From assembly GCF_014851905.1 (NCBI RefSeq), contig NZ_JACVAQ010000001.1:1302001-1366000 (forward strand): a stretch of 64,000 bases of DNA. Reading direction: 5' to 3'. Numbering within the stretch: position 1 is the stretch's first letter; each line of letters opens with the position of its first letter. Below the pieces are notes generated by a model. It was given only the letters and a program-made list of their open reading frames with translations, was not told the origin of the DNA and searched no databases. Source of the DNA: Pseudomonas sp. PDM14 (GTDB lineage Bacteria; Pseudomonadota; Gammaproteobacteria; Pseudomonadales; Pseudomonadaceae). Below are positions 1 to 8,765 of this stretch, one piece after another. Made by a program: the position numbers and the translations under genes.

Positions 1-899
1 GCCTGCAACGGACTGAAGCCGTCGATCAGCTGGAAGCGCTGGGTGGTGATCAGCTGCACGCCGCTCATGGCGAATAGGGTGAAGGCTGCGCCCAGCACGC
101 CGGCGAGGAACGCCGGGTTGCGGAAGATGGCGATATCCAGCAGCGGATTGGGCTGCCGCGCCTGGCGCCGCATGAACAGCGTGCCGGCGACGATGGCCAG
201 CGCGGCGGTCAATGCCGCCAGCAGCCACGATGGCTGCGCGCTGACCACTTCCTTGATGGCGAACACCAGGGCCGACAACGCCACCAGCGCCTGCAGCGAC
301 GACAGCAGGTCCCACGTGCGCGATTCGTCCGGGGCGCTGTGCGGGGTCAGCAGCAGGCCGGCGATGAAGGCGCCGATCACCACCGGCACGTTGATCAGGA
401 ACACCGAGCCCCACCAGAAACGCTCCAGCAGCAGGCCGCCGAGAATCGGCCCGAGGGCGCTGCCGATCACAGCCAGGGAACCCCAGATCGCGATCGCCAT
501 GTTGCGCTCGCGGTGATCATCGAAGGTGATGCGGATCAGCGCCAGGGTGGCCGGCATCATCGCCGCTGCGCCAACCGCGAGCAGCGCCCGCGCGCCGATC
601 AGCAGTGCCGGGCTGGGCGCGAAGGCCGCCAGCAGCGAGGCCAGGCCGAACAGCAGCAGGCCGCTGAGGAACATGCGCCGATGGCCGATGCGGTCGCCCA
701 GCGTTCCCGCACCGAGCAGCAGCCCGGCCATCACCAGCGGATAGGCGTTGATGATCCACAGGCCCTGCAGGGTCGTGGCCCCAAGCTCGCGCACCAGGGT
801 CGGCAGCGCGGTGTAGAGCACGGAGTGATCCACCGTGATGAGAATCAGCGCGGCGCCCACCGTTACCAGCAAGCCCCAGCGTTGCGCTTTGGTTGTCAT
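1..899 (-). CDS. DHA2-family MFS drug efflux transporter (SmvA/QacA type), 3' end beyond window
   Basis: The reverse strand is open from an ATG at 899 to the left edge, giving at least 299 residues of a multi-spanning membrane protein. TM1 carries the DHA2 signature VDHSVLYTALP (residues 23-33), and the loop after TM2 carries the MFS motif-A sequence GDRIGHRR (68-75). The best matches by eye are SmvA/QacA-type proton-driven exporters of cationic biocides. The family is about 470-510 aa with 14 helices, so roughly 40% is missing. A palindrome just upstream suggests control by a TetR-type repressor, which is not in the window. Substrate is inferred from the family only. Confidence 0.88.
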   Translation of the reverse strand, partial: MTTKAQRWGLLVTVGAALILITVDHSVLYTALPTLVRELGATTLQGLWIINAYPLVMAGLLLGAGTLGDRIGHRRMFLSGLLLFGLASLLAAFAPSPALLIGARALLAVGAAAMMPATLALIRITFDDHRERNMAIAIWGSLAVIGSALGPILGGLLLERFWWGSVFLINVPVVIGAFIAGLLLTPHSAPDESRTWDLLSSLQALVALSALVFAIKEVVSAQPSWLLAALTAALAIVAGTLFMRRQARQPNPLLDIAIFRNPAFLAGVLGAAFTLFAMSGVQLITTQRFQLIDGFSPLQ

Positions 900-928
900 G
901 AACAGGTCCTCGCAATCGGACGCAAACC

Positions 929-946
929 ATACATTCTAGAATGCAT
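929..946. promoter_or_regulatory. Palindromic operator candidate upstream of the efflux gene
   Basis: The core CATTCTAGAATG (932-943) is a perfect 12-bp palindrome, and the next two outer pairs also match after one mismatch. It lies 33-47 bp before the start codon of the efflux gene, a usual place for a TetR-family operator. No regulator gene is next to it. The binding protein is inferred. Confidence 0.45.
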
Positions 947-1150
947 AGTTTCAATCGCGATCCAGGACAATTTCGCCAACGGTCGATCCGCCGCGGCCAG
1001 CTCGAACCTGCGCCGCGCACGCGGAAATCTCGAAGGCAGTGTTAGACGTTGGCCGGTTAATCCCGGCCCCATTTCTGGCTACCGTTGTGCCCTGACGCCA
1101 GCGCCATGTCGCGCGGCGCAGCCACCGCCGACCCGCCTTGCGAGAACCCC

Positions 1151-1564
1151 ATGGCCGATACCAAGTGTGTCCTGATCATCGACGATTCCCTGCCCCTCGG
1201 CGTGATCGCCAACACCGCCGCAGTGCTCGCCGCCAGCCTCGGCCGGCTGTACCCGGAGATGATCGGCGAGGACCTGCGCGACCATCAGGGCCAGGTGCAC
1301 GAAGGCATCACCACCCTGGCGCTGCCGATCCTCAAGGGCACGCCGGCCCTGCTGAAAACGCTGCGTGCGCAGCTGCGCGAGAGCGAACCGGCGCTGCTGG
1401 TGGTCGACCTGATCAGCGCCACCCGCACCACGCGCTCCTATGCGGAATACGCCGCGGTCCTGGCACAAGGGCCGGACGCGGCGATCCAGTACCAGGGCCT
1501 CGGCCTGCTCGGCGAGCGCACGGCGGTAACCCGCCTGACCGGCAACCTGGGCCTGCTGCGCTGA
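1151..1564 (+). CDS. DUF2000 domain protein
   Basis: This encodes a 137-aa protein beginning MADTKCVLIIDDSLPLG. The hydrophobic strand followed by a small-residue turn, and the later segment ALLVVDLISATRT, fit the DUF2000 family, which has a peptidyl-tRNA-hydrolase-like fold and no settled function. An upstream in-frame ATG exists at 1085, but the family pattern starts at 1151. The gene lies 45 bp before a LysE-type exporter on the same strand, and the two may be cotranscribed. Confidence 0.72.
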   Translation: MADTKCVLIIDDSLPLGVIANTAAVLAASLGRLYPEMIGEDLRDHQGQVHEGITTLALPILKGTPALLKTLRAQLRESEPALLVVDLISATRTTRSYAEYAAVLAQGPDAAIQYQGLGLLGERTAVTRLTGNLGLLR

Positions 1565-1609
1565 GCCCTTCCCCACCGCCCCTGAAACCCGCGTACCCGG
1601 AGTCACCTG

Positions 1610-2233
1610 ATGGAATTTGCCCTGCTGCTCGCCATGTGCCTGTTCTCCCTGAGCATGTCCATTTCCCCCGGCCCGGTGAACATGGTCATCGTCGCCTCGG
1701 GCGCCAACCACGGCTTCTACCGCACGCTGCCGTTCGTCTCCGGCGCGACCCTCGGTTTCACCCTGCTGCTGGTGTTCGTCGGCTTCTGGTTCGTGCAGAT
1801 GATCGAGCGCTACCCGGTGTTCTTCCGCTACCTGGGCATGGCCGGCTCGCTGTTCATCATCCATGTCGGCTACAAGATCGCCGCGGCCCGCCCGCAGCTG
1901 GTGGTGGAAAAGGCCGGGCGCCCCAGCTTCCTGCAGGGCTTCCTGCTGCAATGGCTGAACCCCAAGGCGTGGATTGCCTGCGCATCCGGCGCGGCGCTGT
2001 TCTCCAGCCCGCAGACGCCCGCCCCGCTGATCGCCTTCATGGCCATCTACTTCGTCGTCTGCTACCTGTCGCTGGCGGCCTGGGCGGTGCTCGGTGACCG
2101 CATCGCCCTGGTGCTGAATAGCCGCCTGCGCATCCGCCTGTTCAACCTGAGCATGGGCGCCACGCTGATCGCCACCGCGCTCTACATGCTCTGGCTGCAG
2201 GTGTTCGGCGCTAGTCCAGCGAGCGTGAGTTGA
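1610..2233 (+). CDS. LysE/RhtB-family amino-acid exporter
   Basis: This 207-aa inner-membrane protein has about six hydrophobic segments. Near the N-terminus it has SISPGPVNMVIVASG (residues 17-31), the conserved Pro-Gly-Pro stretch of LysE/RhtB translocators, and mid-protein it has QWLNPKAWIA, another family hallmark. Members export amino acids or derivatives; the substrate cannot be told. Its 3' end overlaps the 3' end of the convergent LysR gene by 23 bp. Confidence 0.88.
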   Translation: MEFALLLAMCLFSLSMSISPGPVNMVIVASGANHGFYRTLPFVSGATLGFTLLLVFVGFWFVQMIERYPVFFRYLGMAGSLFIIHVGYKIAAARPQLVVEKAGRPSFLQGFLLQWLNPKAWIACASGAALFSSPQTPAPLIAFMAIYFVVCYLSLAAWAVLGDRIALVLNSRLRIRLFNLSMGATLIATALYMLWLQVFGASPASVS

Positions 2234-3110
2234 AAGCGTCGTACAGGCTGTTGATCAGGGCATAGGCGACGCTGCTGGTGGACACGTTCGGCGGCCACAC
2301 GGCGTAGACCTTCAGCGGCTCCAGTTGCCACTGCGGCAGCACGGCCTCGACCTCGTTGCGGCGGATGCCTGCGTCCGCCAGGTAGTTCGGCGGCGCCGCC
2401 AGGCCGACCTGATGACGCGCAAGCTGGTACGACGCCTCGACGCTGTCCACGCGCACGCCGGGGGTGTACTTGATCTCCGCCTCCTCGCCAGTGTCGACAT
2501 GGCGGAACACGCGACTGTTCGGGCGCATGGTCAGGCCGATCCAGTTCAGCGCCTGCAGGTCGCGCGGATGGCTCAGCGGCCCGCATTCGGCGAGGTAACC
2601 GCGCGCCGCCACCACCTTGCGCGGCAGCACGAAAAGGTGACGCGCCTTCAGCGAGCTGTCCGGCAGTTCGCCGATGCGAAAAGCCACGTCGATGCTCTCG
2701 GCGATGATGTCGCTGCGGCTGTCGTTGCAGGACATGCTCAGGCAGATGTGCGGATGTGCCTTGATGAAGGCGGCGATATGGCGAGTGAAATCGCTGTTGA
2801 TGAACACTGCGGGAATCGAGATGCGCAGGTGGTTCTGGGTCGAGATGGAGCGCTGCTTGAACTCGATCACGCCCTTCTCGTACAACGCCAGCATCGATTG
2901 CGCCGTCTCCAGCAGGCTCTCGCCGTCCTGGGTCAGCGACAGCTTGCGCGTGCTGCGGTAGAGCAGCGCGCTGCCGAGGTTCTTCTCCAGTTTCGACAGG
3001 TGCTGGCTGGCGGTGGCGGTGCTTAGCCCGAGCGCTTCGGCACCCCCGGAAATCGAACCGACTTCGGCGATCTTGGCGAACACGATCAGGTAGCGGATGT
3101 CGTCAATCAT
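2211..3110 (-). CDS. LysR-family transcriptional regulator
   Basis: This 299-aa protein begins MIDDIRYLIVFAKIAEVGS. The N-terminal winged helix (about residues 1-60) includes ALGLSTATASQHLSKLEKNLG and LLYRSTRKLSLTQDG, typical of LysR proteins, followed by a periplasmic-binding-like effector domain. An upstream ATG at 3137 would add nine basic residues outside the family pattern, so 3110 is preferred. The last 23 bp overlap the exporter gene, which it may regulate. Confidence 0.88.
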   Translation of the reverse strand: MIDDIRYLIVFAKIAEVGSISGGAEALGLSTATASQHLSKLEKNLGSALLYRSTRKLSLTQDGESLLETAQSMLALYEKGVIEFKQRSISTQNHLRISIPAVFINSDFTRHIAAFIKAHPHICLSMSCNDSRSDIIAESIDVAFRIGELPDSSLKARHLFVLPRKVVAARGYLAECGPLSHPRDLQALNWIGLTMRPNSRVFRHVDTGEEAEIKYTPGVRVDSVEASYQLARHQVGLAAPPNYLADAGIRRNEVEAVLPQWQLEPLKVYAVWPPNVSTSSVAYALINSLYDAFNSRSLD

Positions 3111-3217
3111 CTGGCTCTCGTTTCGACGGCGCGGCAATCGCGCAAGGATAACAGCCTGCTCCGCGTGGCCCGCAGGCGGGCGCAGATTGAGTGACCCGCA
3201 ATACTCGCGACCAGCAT

Positions 3218-4186
3218 TCAGACACGCGCGAACTTCTGCCGGTACTCGGCCGGGGTCAGCCCGGTCAGCGCCTTGAACATGCGCCGCAGGTTGGAATCGC
3301 TGCTGAAGCCCAGCTCGGCGCCAATGCTGGTGACGGGCAGCGCGGTCAGCGTCAGGCGCTCGCTGACCTGGTTCAGTTTGATGCGCCGGGCGTAGGCCGC
3401 CACCGTCTGCCCGAGCTCGCCACTGACCTTGCGCGCCAGCGTGCGCTCGGACAGACCCAGTCGGCTCGCCAGCACCTGCACGGTGATGCCCTGCGCGGGC
3501 AACTGTTCGATCAGCGGGTGCAGGCGGCGCAGCAACCCGCTGGGCTGCTCGATCAGGCTCGCCCCCTGGAATGCGGCATGCGGCACCGCCGGGCGCGGCA
3601 GCACCATGAGCTTGCTGATGTCATTGAAGACCGCGCCACTGACGCGACGCGCAATCAGTTGCTCGGCGATCGGCAGGTAGCCATTGACCCCCGATGCGGT
3701 CGCCGTGCGCTCGTTGAACAGGCCGCTCTGCTCACTCTGCCAGCTCACCTTCGGGTAGCGCTGGCGCATCGCCTCGGCCAGCCACCAGGTCACCGTCGCC
3801 GGCTGGCCATTCAGCCGCCCACTGGCCGCCAACAGGCAGACACCGGCGCAGTAGCCCCAGAGCTGGGTGCGACGCGAACACTTGTGCAACGCCGTCACCA
3901 GGCTGGCCTGCGCCGCGATCAGCGCATCGACCTGCTCGGCCGACTCGGCCCAGAAGCCGGGCACCAGCAGCGCATCCAGCTCGCCGTCGCCCAGGGCTGC
4001 CGATGCCGGCAGGCTGACGCCGTGCGCGCAGTCGACCGCCCCGGCCCGCAGGGCGACAAAGCGCACCTCGAACAACGTACGTGCGGTTCGCCGATTGGCC
4101 GCGTGCAGCAGATCGGCGAAGGCCAGCAGGCCGGCAGGCATGCAACCGGGAAACAGCAGGAGTCCGACGCGCAGGGCTTTGCTCAT
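3218..4186 (-). CDS. GlxA-type transcriptional regulator (DJ-1/PfpI domain plus AraC HTH)
   Basis: This 322-aa protein begins MSKALRVGLLLFPGCMPAG. Residues about 5-190 form a DJ-1/PfpI (glutamine-amidotransferase-like) domain with WGYCAGVCLLAASG around the nucleophile-elbow position. Residues about 220-320 hold two AraC helix-turn-helices: LASRLGLSERTLARKV and IGAELGFSSDSNLRRMFK, followed by LTGLTPAEYRQKF. An upstream extension to 4474 would run through the divergent gene and was rejected. It is divergent from the MBL-fold gene, its likely target. Confidence 0.88.
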   Translation of the reverse strand: MSKALRVGLLLFPGCMPAGLLAFADLLHAANRRTARTLFEVRFVALRAGAVDCAHGVSLPASAALGDGELDALLVPGFWAESAEQVDALIAAQASLVTALHKCSRRTQLWGYCAGVCLLAASGRLNGQPATVTWWLAEAMRQRYPKVSWQSEQSGLFNERTATASGVNGYLPIAEQLIARRVSGAVFNDISKLMVLPRPAVPHAAFQGASLIEQPSGLLRRLHPLIEQLPAQGITVQVLASRLGLSERTLARKVSGELGQTVAAYARRIKLNQVSERLTLTALPVTSIGAELGFSSDSNLRRMFKALTGLTPAEYRQKFARV

Positions 4187-4277
4187 GGCTTGAACCGAAT
4201 CAATTATGTCCGTTCCTGCCATTATGACCCCGCCGCCGGGTCGGCACCATGAGGCCCTCACCCGGAGGAACGCCTCG

Positions 4278-5084
4278 ATGAAGATCCAGCAGCTGCGCAA
4301 CGCCACCCTGATTCTGCAGTTCGGCCCGCACCGGGTCCTGGTCGACCCGATGCTGGCACGCAAAGGAGAGCTGCCACCCCTGCGCCTGTTCGGTGCCAAC
4401 CAGCGCAACCCGCTGGTGGAATTGCCGGCCTCGGCCGAACAGGCGCTCGAATCGGTCACCCACTGCCTGATCACCCACTGTCAGAAAGGCCACTTCGATC
4501 ACCTGGATCGCGCTGGTAAGCGCTGGCTGCGCGACAGGCAGATCCCCGTCATCTGCACACCGCACGACGCACCCTACCTCGCCTCGCGCGGCCTCAACGT
4601 GCAGCCGCTGCCAGCCGCACACCAGCAGCCCTGCGCCTTTCTCGGCGGCACGCTCCGCACGGTCGCCTGCACCCACGGCCTGGGCCTGGTCGGCAAGCTG
4701 ATGGAGCACGGCGTCGGCTACCTGATCGAGCTGCCCGGCGAGCCCAGCCTCTACCTTGCCGGCGACACCCTCCTCACGCCGACCGTGCGCGAGTTCGTGC
4801 TGTGCGAGCAACCCGCGGTCAGCGTGGTGCCGGCCGGCGGCGCGCGCTTCGATCTTGGCGGCGACATCATCATGGGCATCGAGGAGGTGATTGCCTTCAC
4901 CGGCCTGAGCCACGCCACGGTGGTGGCCAACCACCTGGAGGCGATCAGCCATTGCCCGACCAGCCGTCGCGCGCTGGCCGCGGCCGCCACAACGGCCGGT
5001 GTCGACGCGCGGCTGCTGATTCCCGAAGACGGCGAAACGCTGCTGTTCGAGTGCGCCGTTCAACCGCAATCGGCACATGCCTGA
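4278..5084 (+). CDS. MBL-fold metallo-hydrolase (UlaG-like superfamily)
   Basis: This encodes 268 aa with a GGAGG ribosome site 9 bp before the ATG. A beta-lactamase-fold pattern is visible: LITHCQKGHFDHLD (64-77), AGDTLL around residue 160 and a late VVANHLEAISH. In the usual H-x-H-x-D-H motif the first His position is Lys70; His72, Asp74 and His75 are kept, and His67 lies nearby. Metal binding may therefore differ from the family norm. It is divergent from the GlxA-type regulator, with 91 bp between starts. The substrate is unknown. Confidence 0.75.
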   Translation: MKIQQLRNATLILQFGPHRVLVDPMLARKGELPPLRLFGANQRNPLVELPASAEQALESVTHCLITHCQKGHFDHLDRAGKRWLRDRQIPVICTPHDAPYLASRGLNVQPLPAAHQQPCAFLGGTLRTVACTHGLGLVGKLMEHGVGYLIELPGEPSLYLAGDTLLTPTVREFVLCEQPAVSVVPAGGARFDLGGDIIMGIEEVIAFTGLSHATVVANHLEAISHCPTSRRALAAAATTAGVDARLLIPEDGETLLFECAVQPQSAHA

Positions 5085-5208
5085 AGCGCCTCGCCGCATG
5101 GGTTGACCCCGGTCAAGCCAGCCGCTCGCCCGTGGCGGCATGCTGTACGCCGACAATGCGATTCGTGCGTCCGCCTCTTCCCCGGCCACGCACGGCTGAG
5201 GAGGCGAA

Positions 5209-5649
5209 GTGGTTTATCTGTTGCTCAAGTTCCTGCACCTGGCGGCTGCGGCCTGCTTCATCGGCGGGGTGTTCTTCGAGGTGATGATCCTCAGCCGCGC
5301 CACGCACGCGCTGGACGCCAGCAGCCATGAACGCTTCGCCAAGGCCCTGAGCCAGCGTGCGCGGCAGGTCATGCACTGGGTGGTCCTGCTGTTGTTCGGC
5401 GCCGGTTTCGGCCTGGCCTGGCATCACCGCGACGCGCTGCACGCACCGCTGGCGAGCAGCTTCGGCAGCCTGCTGACGCTGAAGATCATCCTGGCCTTCA
5501 GCATCCTTGGCCACTTCCTGCTGTTCGTCTTCCTCCTGCGCCGCGGGCTGGTCACCCCACAGCGCTCGCGGCGCCTGCACATCAGCATCCTGCTGCACAT
5601 GCTCGGCATCCTGCTGCTGGCCAAGTCGCTGTTCGTGATCAGCTGGTAG
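5209..5649 (+). CDS. Small four-helix membrane protein, CopD-like
   Basis: This encodes 146 aa starting at GTG, with a GAGGAGG ribosome site ending 5 bp upstream. Four hydrophobic segments are visible, and His residues sit at helix ends (FLHLAAAACF near residue 8, MHWVVLLL, a helix with LHISILLHMLG). This resembles the short CopD/DUF2269-type integral membrane proteins. It converges on norB and shares only a terminator region with it, so a role in NO metabolism is not shown. Confidence 0.65.
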   Translation: MVYLLLKFLHLAAAACFIGGVFFEVMILSRATHALDASSHERFAKALSQRARQVMHWVVLLLFGAGFGLAWHHRDALHAPLASSFGSLLTLKIILAFSILGHFLLFVFLLRRGLVTPQRSRRLHISILLHMLGILLLAKSLFVISW

Positions 5650-5663
5650 GGCTTTTCTCCCGG

Positions 5664-5702
5664 CAAAAAAACACCCGGCCCGCCGCGAAGCGAGCCGGGT
5701 GT
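5664..5702 (-). terminator. Rho-independent terminator of the ytfE-norB operon
   Basis: A 9-bp stem (ACACCCGGC at 5671-5679 with GCCGGGTGT at 5694-5702) is followed on the reverse strand by a run of seven T. It begins 14 bp after the norB stop codon. Confidence 0.8.
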
Positions 5703-5715
5703 CAGCCAACAGCCG

Positions 5716-7995
5716 TCAACCTTGCGCCGGGACACCTCCTTGCGCGGCAGCGGCCACGCCCTTGTCCGCGGAGGAGAACACGCCGCTGATGACCTGCCAG
5801 GTCATCGCCAGGGCGCCGATGATGAACACCACGTCACCGAAGGTGCGCACCCAGCGCAGAGTCTGCAGCAGGTCCTGTTGCATGAAGGCTTCGCTGCGCG
5901 CGTACCACAGGCCTTCGCTGACGCTGGCGTGGAACTGGATGATGCCGATGGGCAGCAGGCTGGTGGCGATCATCAGCACCAGGCCGCCGTTCAGCCACCA
6001 GAAGGCCACCTTCATCAGCCGTTCGTTGAACACCAGGTGCGGGCGGATGTAGCGCAGCACCAGCAGGGTGAAGCCCAGGGCGAGGAAGCCGTACACGCCG
6101 AACAGCGCCGCGTGGGCGTGCACCGGGGTGGTGTTGAGGCCCTGGATGTAATACAGCGACACCGGCGGGTTGATCATGAAGCCGAACACGCCGGCGCCGA
6201 GCATGTTCCAGAACGCCACGGCGACGAAGAAGGTCAGCGGCCAGCGCACCCGCTCCATCCAGGCGGCGCGGCTCTTCAGGCGCCAGTTCTCCCAGGCCTC
6301 GTAGCCGAGCACCACCAGCGGCACCACTTCCAGGGCGCTGAAGGTCGCGCCCACCGCCATCACCGGCGTGGTGGTGCCGGCGAAGTACAGGTGGTGGAAC
6401 GTGCCGGGCACGCCGCCGAGCATGAACAGCGAGGCCGAGGCCAGGCTGGCGGTGGTCGCCGCGCGGCGCGACACCAGGCCCATGCTGGAGAAGATGAACG
6501 CCAGCGCGGTGGTGGCGAACACCTCGAAGAAGCCTTCCACCCACAGGTGCACCACCCACCAGCGCCAGTACTCCATCACCGACAGGTGCGTGCGTTCGCC
6601 GTAGAACAGGCCGGCACCGTAGAACAGGCCGATGGCGATCACCGATGCCGAGAGCAGCGCCAGCAGGTTCTTGTCACCCGGTTTGACCAGCGCCGGCAGG
6701 ATGCCGCGCAGCATCAGCACCAGCCAGAAGACGATGCCCAGGAACTTGCCGATCTGCCACAGACGACCGAGGTCGACGTACTCGTAGCCCTGGTGACCAA
6801 GCCAGAAATTCCACTGCGGCGGCATGATCTGCGCAATCGCCAGGTAGTTGCCGACGAAGGAGCCGACGCACACCAGCACCAGCGCCCAGAACAGCACGTC
6901 GACGCCAAGCTTCTGGAATTTCGGATCCTTGCCGCCATTGATCAGCGGTGCGAGGAACAGCCCCGCGGCGAGGAAGCCGGTGGCGATCCAGAACAGCGCG
7001 CTCTGGATGTGCCAAGTGCGCAGCAGCGAATAGGGGAACCACTGCGACAGCGGGAAGCCATAAAAATCCTGGCCCTCCACCGTGTAGTGCGCCGTGGCCC
7101 CGCCGAGCATGACCTGGAAGCTGAACAGCGCCACGACGAGCAGCAGGTACTTGCCCAGCGCCTTCTGCGAGGGAGTCAGGCCGGCCAGGGTCAGCGGGTC
7201 CTGCGGCGGCACCACCAGCTCTTCTTCATCGTGATCGCGCAGGAAGGCCCAGGCCCAGACCAGGAAACCGACGCCGGCGATCAGCAGGATCACGCTGGCA
7301 ATCGACCACATCAGGTTCTCGGCGGTCGGCACGTTGTCGATCAGCGGTTCGTGCGGCCAGTTGTTGGTGTAGGTGGCCGTAGCGTCAGGGCGCTCGGTCG
7401 CCGCCGCCCAGGCGGTCCAGAAGAAGAAGCGGGTCATCTGCTCGCGCCGCGCGGCGTCGGGCAGGGTGTTCTCCTTCATGGCGAAGCTCTTGCGGCTCAG
7501 CTGCAGCGCCGGGTCGTTGCCGAACAGCGCGTCGTAGTACGCCGCCGTCTGCGTCACCGCCGCAATACGCCGCGCGCTGAGCTGCAGCGTATTGCCCTGC
7601 ACCCGGTTGCCGCGGTACTCGCGCTTGAGCTGCTGGCGCAGCAGCGCCTGGTGATCCTCGTCGACCTCGGCGTAGGGCTTGGCGAACTGCTCGCGGGCCG
7701 CCAGGTCGAGCCAGGCGGTGACTTCGCGGTGCAGCCAGTCGGCGGTCCAGTCCGGCGCCTGGTAGGCACCGTGGCCCCAGATGGAGCCGAGCTGCATGCC
7801 GCCGACGCTCTGCCAGGCGCTCTGTCCGTCGAGAATGTCTTCAGCGCCGAACAGCGCCTCGCCGTCGACGCTGGCCACCTGCGCCGGAATCGGCGGTGCC
7901 TGGCGATAGACCTCGCGACCGAACCAGCCAAGCACGCAGAAGGTGGCGCCGAGCACGGCGATCAATGTCCACCAGAGCCTGCGGTACTCACCCAT
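5716..7995 (-). CDS. norB: Quinol-dependent nitric oxide reductase (qNOR)
   Basis: This 759-aa single-subunit reductase converts 2 NO to N2O using quinol in the inner membrane. An N-terminal helix and soluble cytochrome-c-like extension without a CxxCH motif (about residues 1-220) precede a heme-copper-oxidase-like core of about 12 helices. The core has conserved His-rich segments TWHIQSALFW, VVHLWVEGFFEVF, GTFHHLYFAGT and PVHAHAALFG. The absence of CxxCH and the extra domain identify the qNOR type rather than NorBC. The start at 7995 has AGGAGG 6 bp upstream. Its ATG overlaps the stop codon of ytfE (ATGGGTGA), implying translational coupling. No nitrite reductase genes are near, so detoxification is as likely as denitrification. 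Confidence 0.96.
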   Translation of the reverse strand: MGEYRRLWWTLIAVLGATFCVLGWFGREVYRQAPPIPAQVASVDGEALFGAEDILDGQSAWQSVGGMQLGSIWGHGAYQAPDWTADWLHREVTAWLDLAAREQFAKPYAEVDEDHQALLRQQLKREYRGNRVQGNTLQLSARRIAAVTQTAAYYDALFGNDPALQLSRKSFAMKENTLPDAARREQMTRFFFWTAWAAATERPDATATYTNNWPHEPLIDNVPTAENLMWSIASVILLIAGVGFLVWAWAFLRDHDEEELVVPPQDPLTLAGLTPSQKALGKYLLLVVALFSFQVMLGGATAHYTVEGQDFYGFPLSQWFPYSLLRTWHIQSALFWIATGFLAAGLFLAPLINGGKDPKFQKLGVDVLFWALVLVCVGSFVGNYLAIAQIMPPQWNFWLGHQGYEYVDLGRLWQIGKFLGIVFWLVLMLRGILPALVKPGDKNLLALLSASVIAIGLFYGAGLFYGERTHLSVMEYWRWWVVHLWVEGFFEVFATTALAFIFSSMGLVSRRAATTASLASASLFMLGGVPGTFHHLYFAGTTTPVMAVGATFSALEVVPLVVLGYEAWENWRLKSRAAWMERVRWPLTFFVAVAFWNMLGAGVFGFMINPPVSLYYIQGLNTTPVHAHAALFGVYGFLALGFTLLVLRYIRPHLVFNERLMKVAFWWLNGGLVLMIATSLLPIGIIQFHASVSEGLWYARSEAFMQQDLLQTLRWVRTFGDVVFIIGALAMTWQVISGVFSSADKGVAAAAQGGVPAQG

Positions 7996-8671
7996 GATGC
8001 ACCTCCTCACCCAGGGCCCGCGGGAACAGCAGGTTGTTCTCCAGGTGGATGTGCTGCATCAGGTCGACGCGCAGCTCGTTGAGGCCGCGGTACAGCGCCT
8101 GCCAGGTGTTGCAGGCGCCGGGCGGGGTGCGGATGCCGTCGGTAAGCGCCTCCAGGCGCGCCAGGGCATCGCCGTGCTGGTCGTGCTCGAAGCGCATCAC
8201 CGAGATCGGCCCGCCAGCCATCGGGCCGCCGCCACGCAGGATCATCGGGAACAGCACTTGCTCTTCCTTCTGCATGTGGCTTTCCAGCTCCTGTTGCATG
8301 TCCTGCAGCAGCTCGGTCAGACCGTGAGGGCACTCGCCGCGGTTGCCGTGTACCTGCTCGACCCGCGCCGCCAGGCGGATCAGCTCCGGCAGTTGCTGAC
8401 GGTGGATGGCGTGGTAGCGCAGCAGCAGGTGGTCGATCAGCACCGCCGGGGCGGCGTCACGCCACTGCGCCTCGGCTTCGCCCTGCGGATCAAGGGCGAG
8501 CAGGCGCGCCTGCACCTGCGCCGCATCGATGCCGGATTCTGCCGCAGCCTGGCGCAGGCTCTTGCGCCCGCCACAGCAGAAATCGAGGTGGAATTCGTGA
8601 AAGACGCGGGTCGCGCCGGGGATGTTGCAGGCCAGGTTGCCGAGCGTGTCGTCGAGCAGTTGAGTGGCCAT
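7988..8671 (-). CDS. dnrN: Di-iron iron-sulfur cluster repair protein (YtfE/ScdA/DnrN)
   Basis: This 227-aa RIC protein repairs Fe-S clusters damaged by NO or oxidants. The N-terminal DUF542 domain has CNIPGATRVFHEFHLDFCC (about residues 15-33), including the paired Cys32-Cys33. A hemerythrin-like domain follows, with His residues at ILRYHAIHR-type and VEQVHG positions and a late HIHLENNLLFP. It is the first gene of the unit with norB and lies behind a sigma-54 promoter and NorR sites. The start has AAGGAGA 7 bp upstream. Confidence 0.94.
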   Translation of the reverse strand: MATQLLDDTLGNLACNIPGATRVFHEFHLDFCCGGRKSLRQAAAESGIDAAQVQARLLALDPQGEAEAQWRDAAPAVLIDHLLLRYHAIHRQQLPELIRLAARVEQVHGNRGECPHGLTELLQDMQQELESHMQKEEQVLFPMILRGGGPMAGGPISVMRFEHDQHGDALARLEALTDGIRTPPGACNTWQALYRGLNELRVDLMQHIHLENNLLFPRALGEEVHHG

Positions 8672-8710
8672 GGAGGTCTCCTTATCAGGCTGGGGTCTGA
8701 TCCCTCCATC

Positions 8711-8725
8711 GCAAGCCGCGTGCCG
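8711..8725 (-). promoter_or_regulatory. Sigma-54 promoter of dnrN-norB
   Basis: Read on the reverse strand, CGGCAC-GCGGC-TTGC matches the -24/-12 consensus TGGCAC-N5-TTGC, with GG and GC exactly ten bases apart. It predicts a transcription start near 8699, 28 bp before the dnrN start codon. NorR is a sigma-54 activator, so the promoter type fits the neighbouring gene. Confidence 0.87.
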
Positions 8726-8733
8726 TCGCTAAG

Positions 8734-8747
8734 TTGACGTAAATCAA
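8734..8747. promoter_or_regulatory. ANR/DNR (FNR-type) box between dnrN and norR
   Basis: TTGACGTAAATCAA matches TTGAT-N4-ATCAA with one deviation. Its centre is 41.5 bp before the predicted sigma-54 start of dnrN. On the other strand it lies 20 bp before a TTTAAT -10-like hexamer (8768-8773) for norR. Which gene it serves cannot be decided by reading. Confidence 0.72.
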
Positions 8748-8765
8748 GGGCTGCGCGGCCTGCAG

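Noticed and set aside
5722..8082. A very long open frame opposite norB and dnrN
   Set aside because: It is rich in Gln, His, Arg and Glu, shows no domain, and mirrors norB. GC-rich genes commonly leave the opposite frame open.
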